NCBI RefSeq assembly: GCF_007421925.1
Contig: NZ_QMDX01000001.1
Span: 394,629-458,628 of the forward strand
DNA length: 64,000 nt
Source: Haloglomus irregulare
GTDB taxonomy: Archaea; Halobacteriota; Halobacteria; Halobacteriales; Haloarculaceae
Reading direction: 5' to 3'
Shown: positions 56,960 through 64,000 of the stretch, piece after piece
Position numbering within the stretch: the first letter of the stretch is position 1
Layout of the letters: every line of letters begins with the position of its first letter
Made by a program: the position numbers and the translations under genes
Notes under the pieces: generated by a model
Seen by the model: the letters and a program-made list of their open reading frames with translations, nothing else
What the model was told of the DNA's origin: nothing
Database searches by the model: none

Positions 56960-57883
56960 TCAGTCCGCCTCCACCTCCTCGCCGGCGTCGTCAGCGGAGT
57001 CGTCATCGGGACCCCGGTTCGCCCAGCCACCGTACAGGTAGGAGCGCTCGTAGTCGCCCGCTCCCACCGCGTCCCCGATGACGACCATCGCGGAGGCGCG
57101 GTAGCCCGCGTCCTCGATCTCGTCGCCGATGGTCGCGACCGTCCCCGTCAGCACGTCCTCGTCCGGCCAGGAGGCATGGTAGACGACCGCCACGGGCGTC
57201 TCGGGGTCGATACCCTCCTCGACCAGCCGGTCCATCGTCTCCGGGACCGCGTGGGTGCCGAGATAGATGCAGGTCGTCACGTCGCCCATCTCGACGAAGT
57301 CCGCGATGTGGTCGTCCTCGGCGTCGAGGGTCTTCCCCTGCGGCCGGGTGAAGGCGACGTGGTTGGCCGCGCCGTTCAGCGTGAGCTGGGTCCGCAGCGT
57401 CGCCGCCGCGGCGAACGCCGAGGTGACGCCCGGGACGATGTAGGTGGGAACCCCCTCGCTCTCCAGGGCGTCCATCTGCTCCAGGGCGGCGCCGTACACC
57501 GCCGGGTCGCCGCTGTGGAGCCGGACGACGGTGTCGCCGGCCTCGTAGGAGTCCCGCATCAGGGGGATGAGCTCCTCGAGGTCCTTCCCGATGGAGGAGA
57601 CCGTCTCGGCGTCGACGCAGTACTCCGCCAGCAGTTCGCTGTTGACCAGCGAGCCGGCATGGACCACGAGGTCCGCGTCGGCCAGCAGGTCGCGGCCGGC
57701 GACCGTCAGCAGCCGCGGGTCGCCCGGCCCGGCGCCGACGAAGGGGATACCCCTCTGGTCGTCGCCGGCGGTGTGCTCGTACAGGCGTGGGTCGCGCCCC
57801 TCCGCGCGGGCCGCCGAGGCCGCGTCGATGGCCGCCTGTGGGTTGGCCGCGGCGTCCGCCGGGGCGTCTGCGTCGTCGCTCAT
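56960..57883 (-). CDS. cbiF: Cobalt-precorrin-4 C11-methyltransferase
   Basis: 307 residues; GAGPGDPRLLTVAGRDLL, HSGDPAVYGAALEQ, VPGVTSAFAAAATL, and FTRPQGKTLDA near the substrate pocket mark CbiF/CobM. A 48-residue acidic head and an acidic tail flank the catalytic domain. ATG 57883 overlaps the cbiL stop by four bases; the earlier ATG at 57904 lies inside cbiL. Confidence 0.93.
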   Translation of the reverse strand: MSDDADAPADAAANPQAAIDAASAARAEGRDPRLYEHTAGDDQRGIPFVGAGPGDPRLLTVAGRDLLADADLVVHAGSLVNSELLAEYCVDAETVSSIGKDLEELIPLMRDSYEAGDTVVRLHSGDPAVYGAALEQMDALESEGVPTYIVPGVTSAFAAAATLRTQLTLNGAANHVAFTRPQGKTLDAEDDHIADFVEMGDVTTCIYLGTHAVPETMDRLVEEGIDPETPVAVVYHASWPDEDVLTGTVATIGDEIEDAGYRASAMVVIGDAVGAGDYERSYLYGGWANRGPDDDSADDAGEEVEAD

Positions 57884-58665
57884 CGGCCGGTCACCCCCGG
57901 CCACTCGTCGCCACAGCCCTCCGCGACGGCGCGCTCCTCCGTGGCGACCCCCCCATCGGCGACCGTCTCCCCGCTCGTCGCCTCGACGAACGCGTCCGTG
58001 GCCTGCTCGACGCGGGCCTCCGGGCGCTCGGCGTAGGCGAGCGTGTAGTAGTCCCGCTCGTCGATCTCCGCGGGGTCGTCCGTGACCAGGGTCTCGCCCT
58101 GTTCCATGAACAGCCGGCGGCCGAAGGTCACCTCGTAGCCGGCCTCGGTCAGGCCCTCGTGGGTGGCGGGCGCGTCGGTCACCTTGAACAGGACCATCCG
58201 GTCCGGGCCGGTCGGGGCGGCCCCGCGGGCGCCCTCCCGGAGCGCGATGCTGGACCCGGCGGCGACCTCGACGCCGAGCGCGGTCGCGAACGCCGTCAGG
58301 GCGCTCACACCTGGCACCACTTCGAGGTCCACGTCCGGGTGGAACGCCTCCAGGGTCCGCCGGAGGTGGCCAAAGGTGGAGTAGACGTTCGGGTCACCCA
58401 GCGTGACGAACGCGACGGTCCCGTCCCGGGCGCTCGGCGCGATGGCGGCCGCGGCCTCGCGCCAGGCCTCGCGGAGTTCCTCCTCGTCCCGGGTCATCGG
58501 GAAGTCGAGGTCGCCGATGCGCTCCCCGGGGACGTGCTCGGTCGCGACCGATCGGGAGAGCCGGCCGGGGGAGTAGACGACCTCCGCCTCCTGCAGGACC
58601 TCGCGGCCCCGAACCGTGACCAGGCCCGCATCGCCGGGGCCCAGGCCGACGCCGTACAGCGTCAT
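57880..58665 (-). CDS. cbiL: Cobalt-factor-II C20-methyltransferase
   Basis: A 261-residue SAM methyltransferase adding the C20 methyl to cobalt-factor II. GVGLGPGDAGLVTVRGREVL at the N-terminus, TLGDPNVYSTFGHL and VVPGVSALTAFATALG are the family blocks. It takes the product of CbiX. Overlaps cbiT by four bases. Confidence 0.93.
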   Translation of the reverse strand: MTLYGVGLGPGDAGLVTVRGREVLQEAEVVYSPGRLSRSVATEHVPGERIGDLDFPMTRDEEELREAWREAAAAIAPSARDGTVAFVTLGDPNVYSTFGHLRRTLEAFHPDVDLEVVPGVSALTAFATALGVEVAAGSSIALREGARGAAPTGPDRMVLFKVTDAPATHEGLTEAGYEVTFGRRLFMEQGETLVTDDPAEIDERDYYTLAYAERPEARVEQATDAFVEATSGETVADGGVATEERAVAEGCGDEWPGVTGR

Positions 58666-59264
58666 GCGCCCCCCACGATGCAGTAGACCGGGTTATCGGA
58701 GTCGAAGCTCGTCGCGCCCGCGAGTTCGTAGCCGTGGCTCACCTGGAACTGGCAGACCTCGTCCAGCAGGTCACGCTCCCGGAACGCCCGGACGGCGTCG
58801 CCCGCGACCTCCAGGCGGGCGACGTTCATCACGACCGTCCCGACGCCGGTCCCGACGGCGTGGTCGAGGATCGCCTCGTAGTTGCGGCTGCCACCGAGGA
58901 ACAGCGTGTCGGCATCCTCCGGGAGCCCGCCCGGCGCCTCGGCCTCGCGGAGCGTGACGGGGGCGGCTGACGGGGGCTCCGCCTCGACGGCGCCGCCGTC
59001 CGCGGCGGTCGCCTCCGTCCCCTCGACCGGGACACCGTTGGCGGCGAGGTTCTTCCGGGCGGCCGACAGCCGCTCCGGTTTCCGTTCGAGCGCGGTCACG
59101 CGGCCCGCTCGCCGGGCCAGCCCGACCGTCACGGCACCCGTGCAGGCACCGACCTCGACGGCGTGGTCGTCCGGCGACGGGTCGAGCTTTGCGAGCGTCA
59201 CGGCCCGGACCTCCGGCTTCGTCGGTCCGGCCTTGGCGTCGTGGGGGAGTCGTACCCGTGACAT
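58662..59264 (-). CDS. cbiT: Cobalt-precorrin-6B C15-methyltransferase (decarboxylating)
   Basis: A 200-residue class I SAM methyltransferase. The AdoMet loop is VEVGACTGAVTVGLA and LFLGGSRNYEAIL is the CbiT block. It works after CbiE. First gene of the main leftward cob operon. ATG 59264 is placed 25-27 bp after GTTTTATCG, a leaderless promoter, while a GTG at 59273 is in frame. The candidate operator at 59289-59310 sits directly upstream of that TATA. Confidence 0.92.
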   Translation of the reverse strand: MSRVRLPHDAKAGPTKPEVRAVTLAKLDPSPDDHAVEVGACTGAVTVGLARRAGRVTALERKPERLSAARKNLAANGVPVEGTEATAADGGAVEAEPPSAAPVTLREAEAPGGLPEDADTLFLGGSRNYEAILDHAVGTGVGTVVMNVARLEVAGDAVRAFRERDLLDEVCQFQVSHGYELAGATSFDSDNPVYCIVGGA

Positions 59265-59288
59265 AGAGGACACAAACGAGGCGGACGA

Positions 59289-59310
59289 TAAAACAATTGT
59301 GCTTGTTTTA
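59289..59310. promoter_or_regulatory. Candidate cob operator, 8-6-8 inverted repeat upstream of cbiT
   Basis: TAAAACAA-TTGTGC-TTGTTTTA, with perfect 8-bp arms, overlapping the cbiT TATA region. Contains CAA-N6-TTG at 59294-59305, and is the longest version of the motif in the locus. Confidence 0.6.
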
Positions 59311-59373
59311 GATAAACCAGAATCGTGATATGCTCGTCCGAGCTGGTCCGAAACGGCCGGATGGCCGACGCGA

Positions 59374-59391
59374 GTGCAAAATTACTTGCAC
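59374..59391. promoter_or_regulatory. Candidate cob operator, 6-6-6 inverted repeat in the regulator promoter
   Basis: GTGCAA-AATTAC-TTGCAC, with perfect arms, covering the TATA position (about 27 bp) of the regulator gene. Suggests autoregulation by steric block of TBP/TFB. Confidence 0.6.
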
Positions 59392-59412
59392 TCTGCGGCC
59401 GAACCCCGTTCT

Positions 59413-60246
59413 ATGAGCGGCGACGATGCGGCGGCCGAGACGACCGGCGCCGGCGACCGTGCGGGGGTGCTCCGCAGCAAGCGCGACGCGACGCGCTACC
59501 AGATTCTCGTCGAGATCGCCCAGCGACAGCCGGCGGTCAGCCAGCAGGAGGTCGCCGACGCCATCGGCGTCACCGCCCAGGCGGTGAGCGACTACCTCCA
59601 GGGGCTCGTCGCCGAGGACTACGTCGAGAAGCACGGCCGCGGGCGCTACGAGGTGACCAACGAGGGCGTCGACTGGCTGATGAGCCGGACCGAGGCGCTC
59701 CGGGACTACGTCGGCCACGTCTCCGAGGACGTGCTCGGCCGGGTCGAGGTCGACACCGCCCTCGCCACCGCCCACATCGACGAGGGCCAGCCCGTCTCGC
59801 TGTCGATGCGCGATGGCGTCCTCCGGGCCACCCCGGGTAGCGCCGGCAGTGCCACGGGCGTCGCGGTCACCACCGCCGACACGGACGAGGACGTCGGCGT
59901 CACGGAGTTCGAGGGGCTCGTCGACTACGAGTGGGGCGAGGTCCGGGTCGTGAGCGTCCCCCGCGTCCACGAGGGCGGGAGCGGCGCCGTCGACCCCGAC
60001 GCGCTCGCCGAGCGCCGGACCGACATCGACCTGCTCGCCGTCGCCGGCACCGAGGCCCTGGCGGCCGTCCGCCGGGCAGGCCTCGACCTCGACATCCGCT
60101 TCGGCGCCCCCGCGGCGGTCGCCGAAGCCGCCCATCGCGGCCTGGACGTGCTGGTCGTCGCCTCGGTGACGGAGCTGTCGGCCGTCACCGACGCCCTGCG
60201 GGACGGCGACCTCGGCTACGACGTCATCGACGGCGAGACGCTGTAA
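59413..60246 (+). CDS. Winged-helix regulator divergent from the cob operon
   Basis: 277 residues. Residues 27-80 are a MarR/ArsR-like winged helix (SQQEVADAIGVTAQAVSDYL includes the recognition helix; GRYEVTNEG is the wing). The remaining 190 residues form an alpha/beta domain without an assigned name (VSLSMRDGVLRATPG, DLLAVAGTEALAAVRRAGLD, HRGLDVLVVASVTELSAVTD), perhaps a ligand sensor. It faces the main cob operon across 148 bp with two perfect inverted repeats. A cobalamin- or cobalt-responsive regulator of the locus is the inference; no riboswitch is seen. Confidence 0.75.
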   Translation: MSGDDAAAETTGAGDRAGVLRSKRDATRYQILVEIAQRQPAVSQQEVADAIGVTAQAVSDYLQGLVAEDYVEKHGRGRYEVTNEGVDWLMSRTEALRDYVGHVSEDVLGRVEVDTALATAHIDEGQPVSLSMRDGVLRATPGSAGSATGVAVTTADTDEDVGVTEFEGLVDYEWGEVRVVSVPRVHEGGSGAVDPDALAERRTDIDLLAVAGTEALAAVRRAGLDLDIRFGAPAAVAEAAHRGLDVLVVASVTELSAVTDALRDGDLGYDVIDGETL

Positions 60247-60616
60247 GGGGACGTTCACTCGTGGGACGGCCGGCGGTGGCAGGGGCGGTCGCAAGCCCTC
60301 GCGCTCTCGACGGTGCCCGGACGGGGGACGCACACGAGCGAAACGCGCGGCGAGGCCTGGCACCCCGAGAGCGCGAGAGCTTCGGAAACGGTCAGATCGC
60401 CGCCATAGCCCGCGCCGAGAGGGGGAGCAGTCGGGCCCTCGGGCACGTCAGCCGGGCCGAAACCCTCGCAAGGCCCGCGGTAACCACGTGATGCCATCAC
60501 CCGGCCACGACATCGGACCCTGACGACGGAAGCACCCGGGAGGAACGGTATCGGCCGCGTATCACCGTTACCCTGGACCACGAACAGTTACCACCCCGGC
60601 ACCCCACAACCCGCAT
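60247..60616 (+). other. Intergenic region with strong secondary structure
   Basis: 370 bp between the regulator and the aminotransferase. The left two-thirds is rich in inverted repeats (see 60298-60377; also CGGGCC / GGCCCG at about 60455-60480). The right third is ordinary, with the promoter-like GAACAGTTACC (about 60582-60592) before ATG 60617. A 108-codon minus-strand reading frame crosses the hairpin, but its codon usage is not like the window's genes. Confidence 0.5.
60298..60377. ncRNA. Candidate structured RNA: 80-base hairpin
   Basis: CTCGCGCTCTCG (60298-60309) pairs perfectly with CGAGAGCGCGAG (60366-60377), and inside it GGTGCC (60312-60317) pairs with GGCACC (60359-60364). One or two unpaired bases separate the helices and a 41-base loop closes the structure. 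Possible non-coding RNA, untranslated-region element or processing signal. The conserved blocks of RNase P, SRP and B12-riboswitch RNAs were looked for and not found. Strand uncertain. Confidence 0.4.
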
Positions 60617-61738
60617 ATGACCGAGTTCTCGTCGCGCGTGGAGCAGGTCTCCATCAGCGGCATCCGCGAGGTGTTCGAGGCGGCCGGTGAGGACGCTATC
60701 AACCTGGGGCTGGGCCAGCCCGACTTCCCGACGCCGGACCACGCCAAGCAGGCAGCGGTCGAGGCCATCAACTCGGGCGAGAGCGATGCCTACACGTCCA
60801 ACAAGGGCACGCTGGAGCTCCGGGAGGCCATCGCCGAGAAGCACGCCCGGGACGGCGGGCTCGACGTGGACCCGGCGAATGTCATCGCCACGGCCGGCGG
60901 GAGCGAGGCGCTCCACATCGCCATCGAGGCCCACGTCGACCAGGGGGAGGAGGTGCTGGTTCCGGACCCGGGGTTCGTCTCCTACGAGGCGCTCACCCAC
61001 CTCGCGGGCGGCGAGCCGGTACCCGTCGAGCTGCGCGAGGACCTGACGATGGACCCGGCCGACGTCGAGGCGGCCATCACCGACGAGACGGCGGCGTTCG
61101 TGGTCTGCTCGCCGGCCAACCCGACCGGCGCCGTCCAGTCGCCCGCGGACATGCGGGAGTTCGCGCGCATCGCCGACGAGCACGACCTGCTCTGCATCTC
61201 CGACGAGGTGTACGAGCGCATCGTCTTCGAGGGCGAGCACCGCTCGCCGCTGGAGTTCGCCGAGTCGGACAACGTGGTCGTGGTCAACGCCTGCTCCAAG
61301 AGCTACTCGATGACGGGCTGGCGGCTGGGCTGGGTGACGGGGAGCCACGAGCGGGTCGAGCGGATGCTCCGCGTCCACCAGTACTGCCAGGCGTGTGCCT
61401 CCGCACCCTCCCAGTACGCCGCCGAGGCCGCGCTCGCGGGCCCGCAGGCCCCCGTCGACGAGATGGTGACGGCGTTCGAGGAGCGCCGGGACGTGCTGCT
61501 CGACGGGCTCACGGACATGGGGCTGGAGGTTCCGACGCCGAAGGGGGCGTTCTACGCGATGCCGCGCGTCCCGGCCGGCTGGGTCGACGAGGTCATCGAG
61601 CGCGGGGTCGTCGTCGTCCCGGGCGAGGCCTTCGGCGCGAACGGCGCCGGCCACGCCCGCATCTCCTACGCGACGGACATGGCGACCCTGAAGGAGGCCA
61701 TCGAGATCATGGGCGAGGCGACGGCGGCCGTCCAGTAG
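60617..61738 (+). CDS. aspC: Aspartate-type aminotransferase (class I, PLP-dependent)
   Basis: A 373-residue aminotransferase. GLGQPDFPTPDHAK, TSNKGTLELREAIAEKH, NPTGAVQSPADM, the Tyr/Asp pair in ISDEVYERIVFEG, the PLP Lys in NACSKSYSMTGWRLGWV and the carboxylate-binding Arg in ARISYATDM are all present. It would interconvert aspartate or another amino acid with its oxo acid; exact substrate unassigned. Confidence 0.9.
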   Translation: MTEFSSRVEQVSISGIREVFEAAGEDAINLGLGQPDFPTPDHAKQAAVEAINSGESDAYTSNKGTLELREAIAEKHARDGGLDVDPANVIATAGGSEALHIAIEAHVDQGEEVLVPDPGFVSYEALTHLAGGEPVPVELREDLTMDPADVEAAITDETAAFVVCSPANPTGAVQSPADMREFARIADEHDLLCISDEVYERIVFEGEHRSPLEFAESDNVVVVNACSKSYSMTGWRLGWVTGSHERVERMLRVHQYCQACASAPSQYAAEAALAGPQAPVDEMVTAFEERRDVLLDGLTDMGLEVPTPKGAFYAMPRVPAGWVDEVIERGVVVVPGEAFGANGAGHARISYATDMATLKEAIEIMGEATAAVQ

Positions 61739-61757
61739 CGCGCCGCTCCGAGCCGGC

Positions 61758-62801
61758 TCAGCGCACCTCGATGCGGACGCCGCGGCCGCCGCGGGCCCGC
61801 GCCTGACCCGAGACCGTCACCTCGCGGCCGCTCCGGTCGGCCAGCCGCTCGACGCGGCGCTCCATCGGCGGGTGGGTCGCCAGTAACCGCGTGAGCGTCC
61901 CCTTCTCGTCGCCGTGGATGGCCAGGTCCGACAGCAGTCCGTCCGCCGGCTGGGCGGCGCGGTCGATGCGGAGCAGCGCCCGCCCGAGCGCGACCGGCTG
62001 CCCGGTCACCTCGACCGCGCGGTCGTCGGCCGCGAACTCGCGTCGGCGCGAGTACGCCCGCAGCGCGAGCGTGAACACGAACAGGAGCACGACGACGCCG
62101 GCGGTAGCGACGGTGTAAGCTCGCCTCGTGGCGGTCGTGATCTCCCGGGGCGACCCCCCGCGGAGGTAGGCGAGCGCCCGGGCGACCCCGACCGCGAGGA
62201 TGACCAGCGGGAGCAGCGCCACGACCGCGAGCCCGGTCACGGTCCGGACGACGCTGCTGCCGAGTGTCTTCACCAGCGCGTCGCGGGTCTCCAGATGCGC
62301 GAGTTCGTGGGCGAGGATGGCGTCCAGTTCGGGCTGGCTCAGCAGCCGGAGCAGCGACGGGTCCATCACGATGAGCCCGTCGCGGGGGCCGCCGAGCGCG
62401 AGCGCGTTCGGCATCCCCATCCGGCCGACGGCGAGTGGCGGCGGGTCGATATCCATCTCGGCGGCCAGCGCCTCGACCCGCCGGTAGAGGTCCGGCGCCC
62501 GGGCCCGTGGCAGCTCGGTGGTGTCGAGTTCACGCCGGAGGGCCGCCACACCACCACGATAGCTGACGTAGCCGAACGTCAGCGCCAGTCCCAGCACCAC
62601 GAGCACGGTCGTCGCCGGGGCGGGTCTCCGGGCCCACAGGTCGAGCAGGCCGCGGTACACGACGAACGCCGCCGTCGCGTACAGGACGAGCACGGCGAGC
62701 CCGACAACGGCCATCAGCAGTCGCAGTCCGGTCCCCGGGTCGAACGAGGACCGGGCGGTCGCCGGCGCGCTGTCGGGCGAGCGAGGGCCACTCCGGGACA
62801 C
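61758..62801 (-). CDS. M48-family membrane metalloprotease, HtpX-like
   Basis: 347 residues. The zinc motif HELAH is in ILAHELAHLETRD and the third ligand region is RRREFAADDRAVE. Two N-terminal helices (LLMAVVGLAVLVLYATAAFV, TTVLVVLGLALTFGYVS) and two more after the active site (VVALLPLVILAVGVARALAY, VVVLLFVFTLAL) anchor it in the membrane. TATHPPMERRVERL-like ending (here LLATHPPMERRVERLADR) is the M48 signature. The start is uncertain: GTG 62801 fits a leaderless promoter (ATCTTGATTCC) best, but GTG 62807 or TTG 62828 are in frame. Confidence 0.88.
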   Translation of the reverse strand: MSRSGPRSPDSAPATARSSFDPGTGLRLLMAVVGLAVLVLYATAAFVVYRGLLDLWARRPAPATTVLVVLGLALTFGYVSYRGGVAALRRELDTTELPRARAPDLYRRVEALAAEMDIDPPPLAVGRMGMPNALALGGPRDGLIVMDPSLLRLLSQPELDAILAHELAHLETRDALVKTLGSSVVRTVTGLAVVALLPLVILAVGVARALAYLRGGSPREITTATRRAYTVATAGVVVLLFVFTLALRAYSRRREFAADDRAVEVTGQPVALGRALLRIDRAAQPADGLLSDLAIHGDEKGTLTRLLATHPPMERRVERLADRSGREVTVSGQARARGGRGVRIEVR

Positions 62802-62901
62802 GCCCACGCGTATGGGACCTGGAATCAAGATGGTTGTCGTGGGGGTGCCCGGGGGGCGCCTTCCGGAGGCCTGGGGCCCGAGACACGACCCGTTCGCGGG
62901 G

Positions 62902-64000
62902 CTACGCGTCGTCCCCGGGCCGGGTGTCGACGACGGTGCCGACGCCCTTGGACTGGCCCTCGCGGAAGACGAACCGCTGGCCCTCCTCGACGAGGTATGG
63001 GCGGAACTTGAACCGGACGCGGGCGTTGCCGGTGTCGCCCGGCAGGAGCTGGCCCGCTTCCGGGTAGATGGCCGCCGCCTCGCTGACGGTCTCGAGGTGG
63101 ACGACCGGCTCGTACCCCTCGTCGATGCGGGTGGGGTGGTTGAGCACCATCACCTCGGCCTCGAACTCCCGAACCGGCTCGGGGTCGGCCGAGCGGGGCA
63201 GCAGGACCATCCCGCGCTCCACGTCGGCCTCGCGGACGTTCTTGAGTGCGATACCGACGATGCGGCCGGCCTGGGCCTCGTCGACGCGGTGGTAGTGCAT
63301 CTCGATGGAGCGGACCTCCACGTCCCGGAAGGAGCCGTCCTGCATCGGGCCGAGCAGCAGCTCGTCGCCGGCCGACACCGTTCCGGAGCGGATGGTGCCG
63401 GAGGCGACCGCGCCGACACCCTTCACGTTGTAGCTCCGGTCGATATACATCTGGAAGCGGTCGGCGGCGGCACCGCCCTCGGTCTTGGGGAGCCGGTGGA
63501 ACAGCTCGTCGAGGACGGGCAGCCCCTCCATCGTGACGGCACTGGTCGCGACGACGGGGACGACCTGCTCGGAGATCTCCTCGATGGCGGCCTCGACGCC
63601 GTGCCGGGCCACCGACAGCGGCGTCCGGTCGGCCCCGCGGAGGAGCCGCTCGATCTCGCGCTCGACCTCGGAGAGCCGCTCGTCGCTCACCATGTCACAT
63701 TTCGTGATGGCGACGATGGTCGGCAGCTCCGTCGCGAGCAGGATGCCCAGGTGCTCGCGGGTCGTCTTGGTGGGGCCGTCGTCGGCGGCGACGACCAGCA
63801 GGCCGTAGTCGAGCTTCTGCCCGACCAGCCCGCGGATGGTGGTGCGGAGCCACGGCTCGTGGCCGACCGTGTCGACGAAGCTGACGAGGCGGTCGGCCCG
63901 CTCGACGACGCTCGCGCGGTCGGCCTTCCGGTGGGGGTTGTCCATCCGGACGGGGCCGGCCTCGTCGTCGAAGCCGTAGACGCCGTACGAGAGGTCCGCG
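62902..64000 (-). CDS. GTPBP1-family translational GTPase (partial, 5' end off window)
   Basis: 366 residues visible. The G-domain remnants DTVGHEPWLRTTIRGL (G3), AITKCDMVSDE (G4) and ATSAVTMEGL (G5) are seen, followed by EF-Tu-like domains II and III (YNVKGVGAVASGTIRSGTVS; EGQSKGVGTVVDTRPGDD). The P-loop would be beyond base 64000. It belongs to the archaeal group related to GTPBP1/HBS1; role in mRNA surveillance or ribosome recycling is inferred only. Confidence 0.85.
   Translation of the reverse strand, partial: ADLSYGVYGFDDEAGPVRMDNPHRKADRASVVERADRLVSFVDTVGHEPWLRTTIRGLVGQKLDYGLLVVAADDGPTKTTREHLGILLATELPTIVAITKCDMVSDERLSEVEREIERLLRGADRTPLSVARHGVEAAIEEISEQVVPVVATSAVTMEGLPVLDELFHRLPKTEGGAAADRFQMYIDRSYNVKGVGAVASGTIRSGTVSAGDELLLGPMQDGSFRDVEVRSIEMHYHRVDEAQAGRIVGIALKNVREADVERGMVLLPRSADPEPVREFEAEVMVLNHPTRIDEGYEPVVHLETVSEAAAIYPEAGQLLPGDTGNARVRFKFRPYLVEEGQRFVFREGQSKGVGTVVDTRPGDDA

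Noticed and set aside
60247-60500. RNase P RNA, SRP RNA or cobalamin riboswitch
   Set aside because: The conserved blocks (GAGGAAAGTC for RNase P, the GGAAGGNAGCAG loop for SRP, the B12 box) are absent on both strands.
60255-60581. 108-codon reading frame on the minus strand
   Set aside because: Codon third positions are far less GC-rich than in real genes here and the frame crosses the perfect hairpin; no protein family resemblance.

Overview
This is a GC-rich chromosomal segment of a halophilic archaeon (class Halobacteria). The evidence is the strongly acidic proteome, the many leaderless genes with a weak TATA element about 27 bp before an ATG or GTG, the Tat-lipobox secreted proteins, the siroheme-decarboxylase (Ahb) haem gene and the haloarchaeal layout of the cobalamin locus. 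The genus cannot be fixed from the sequence. No rRNA, tRNA, CRISPR array or intact insertion sequence was seen.

Region by region. 1-10.7 kb is housekeeping: partial cytidylate kinase, a hotdog thioesterase, an acyl-CoA ligase, a ThrRS-like protein with an archaeal editing domain and a dead synthetase core, a decayed 2'-5' RNA ligase, a leucine-type dehydrogenase, full-length bacterial-type ThrRS, an SDR and a fused AhbA/AhbB. 10.8-19 kb holds a small conserved-looking protein and a peptide ABC-transporter operon whose binding protein appears circularly permuted: its N-terminal lobe sits at the C-terminus. 19-26 kb carries small membrane or unknown proteins, a SIMPL lipoprotein, a DUF389 protein and a processive glycosyltransferase broken by a stop and a frameshift. 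26-35.6 kb holds hisG, tatC, a ZIP transporter, an SDR, a three-gene MacAB-like exporter, and SRPBCC, PPOX-like and small membrane proteins.

35.7-60.2 kb is a cobalamin locus in six transcription units. cbiP-cbiA-cobT-like runs leftward and a degenerate CbiX paralogue diverges from it. cobN-cbiC-cbiE runs leftward and chlID-cbtB-cbtA diverges from it. A leftward operon holds cbiT-cbiL-cbiF-cbiG-cbiH2-cbiH, ferredoxin, a LAGLIDADG-like protein, cbiX, DUF3209 and a beta-propeller gene. A winged-helix regulator diverges from that operon. Together they insert cobalt, methylate and contract the ring, amidate it and import cobalt. CbiD and CbiJ are not recognisable. The AT-rich promoters of this locus share the motif CAA-N6-TTG (six copies, several extended into inverted repeats), a candidate operator for the neighbouring regulator.

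60.2-64 kb holds a possible structured RNA with a long hairpin, an aspartate-type aminotransferase, an M48 protease and a partial GTPBP1-like GTPase.
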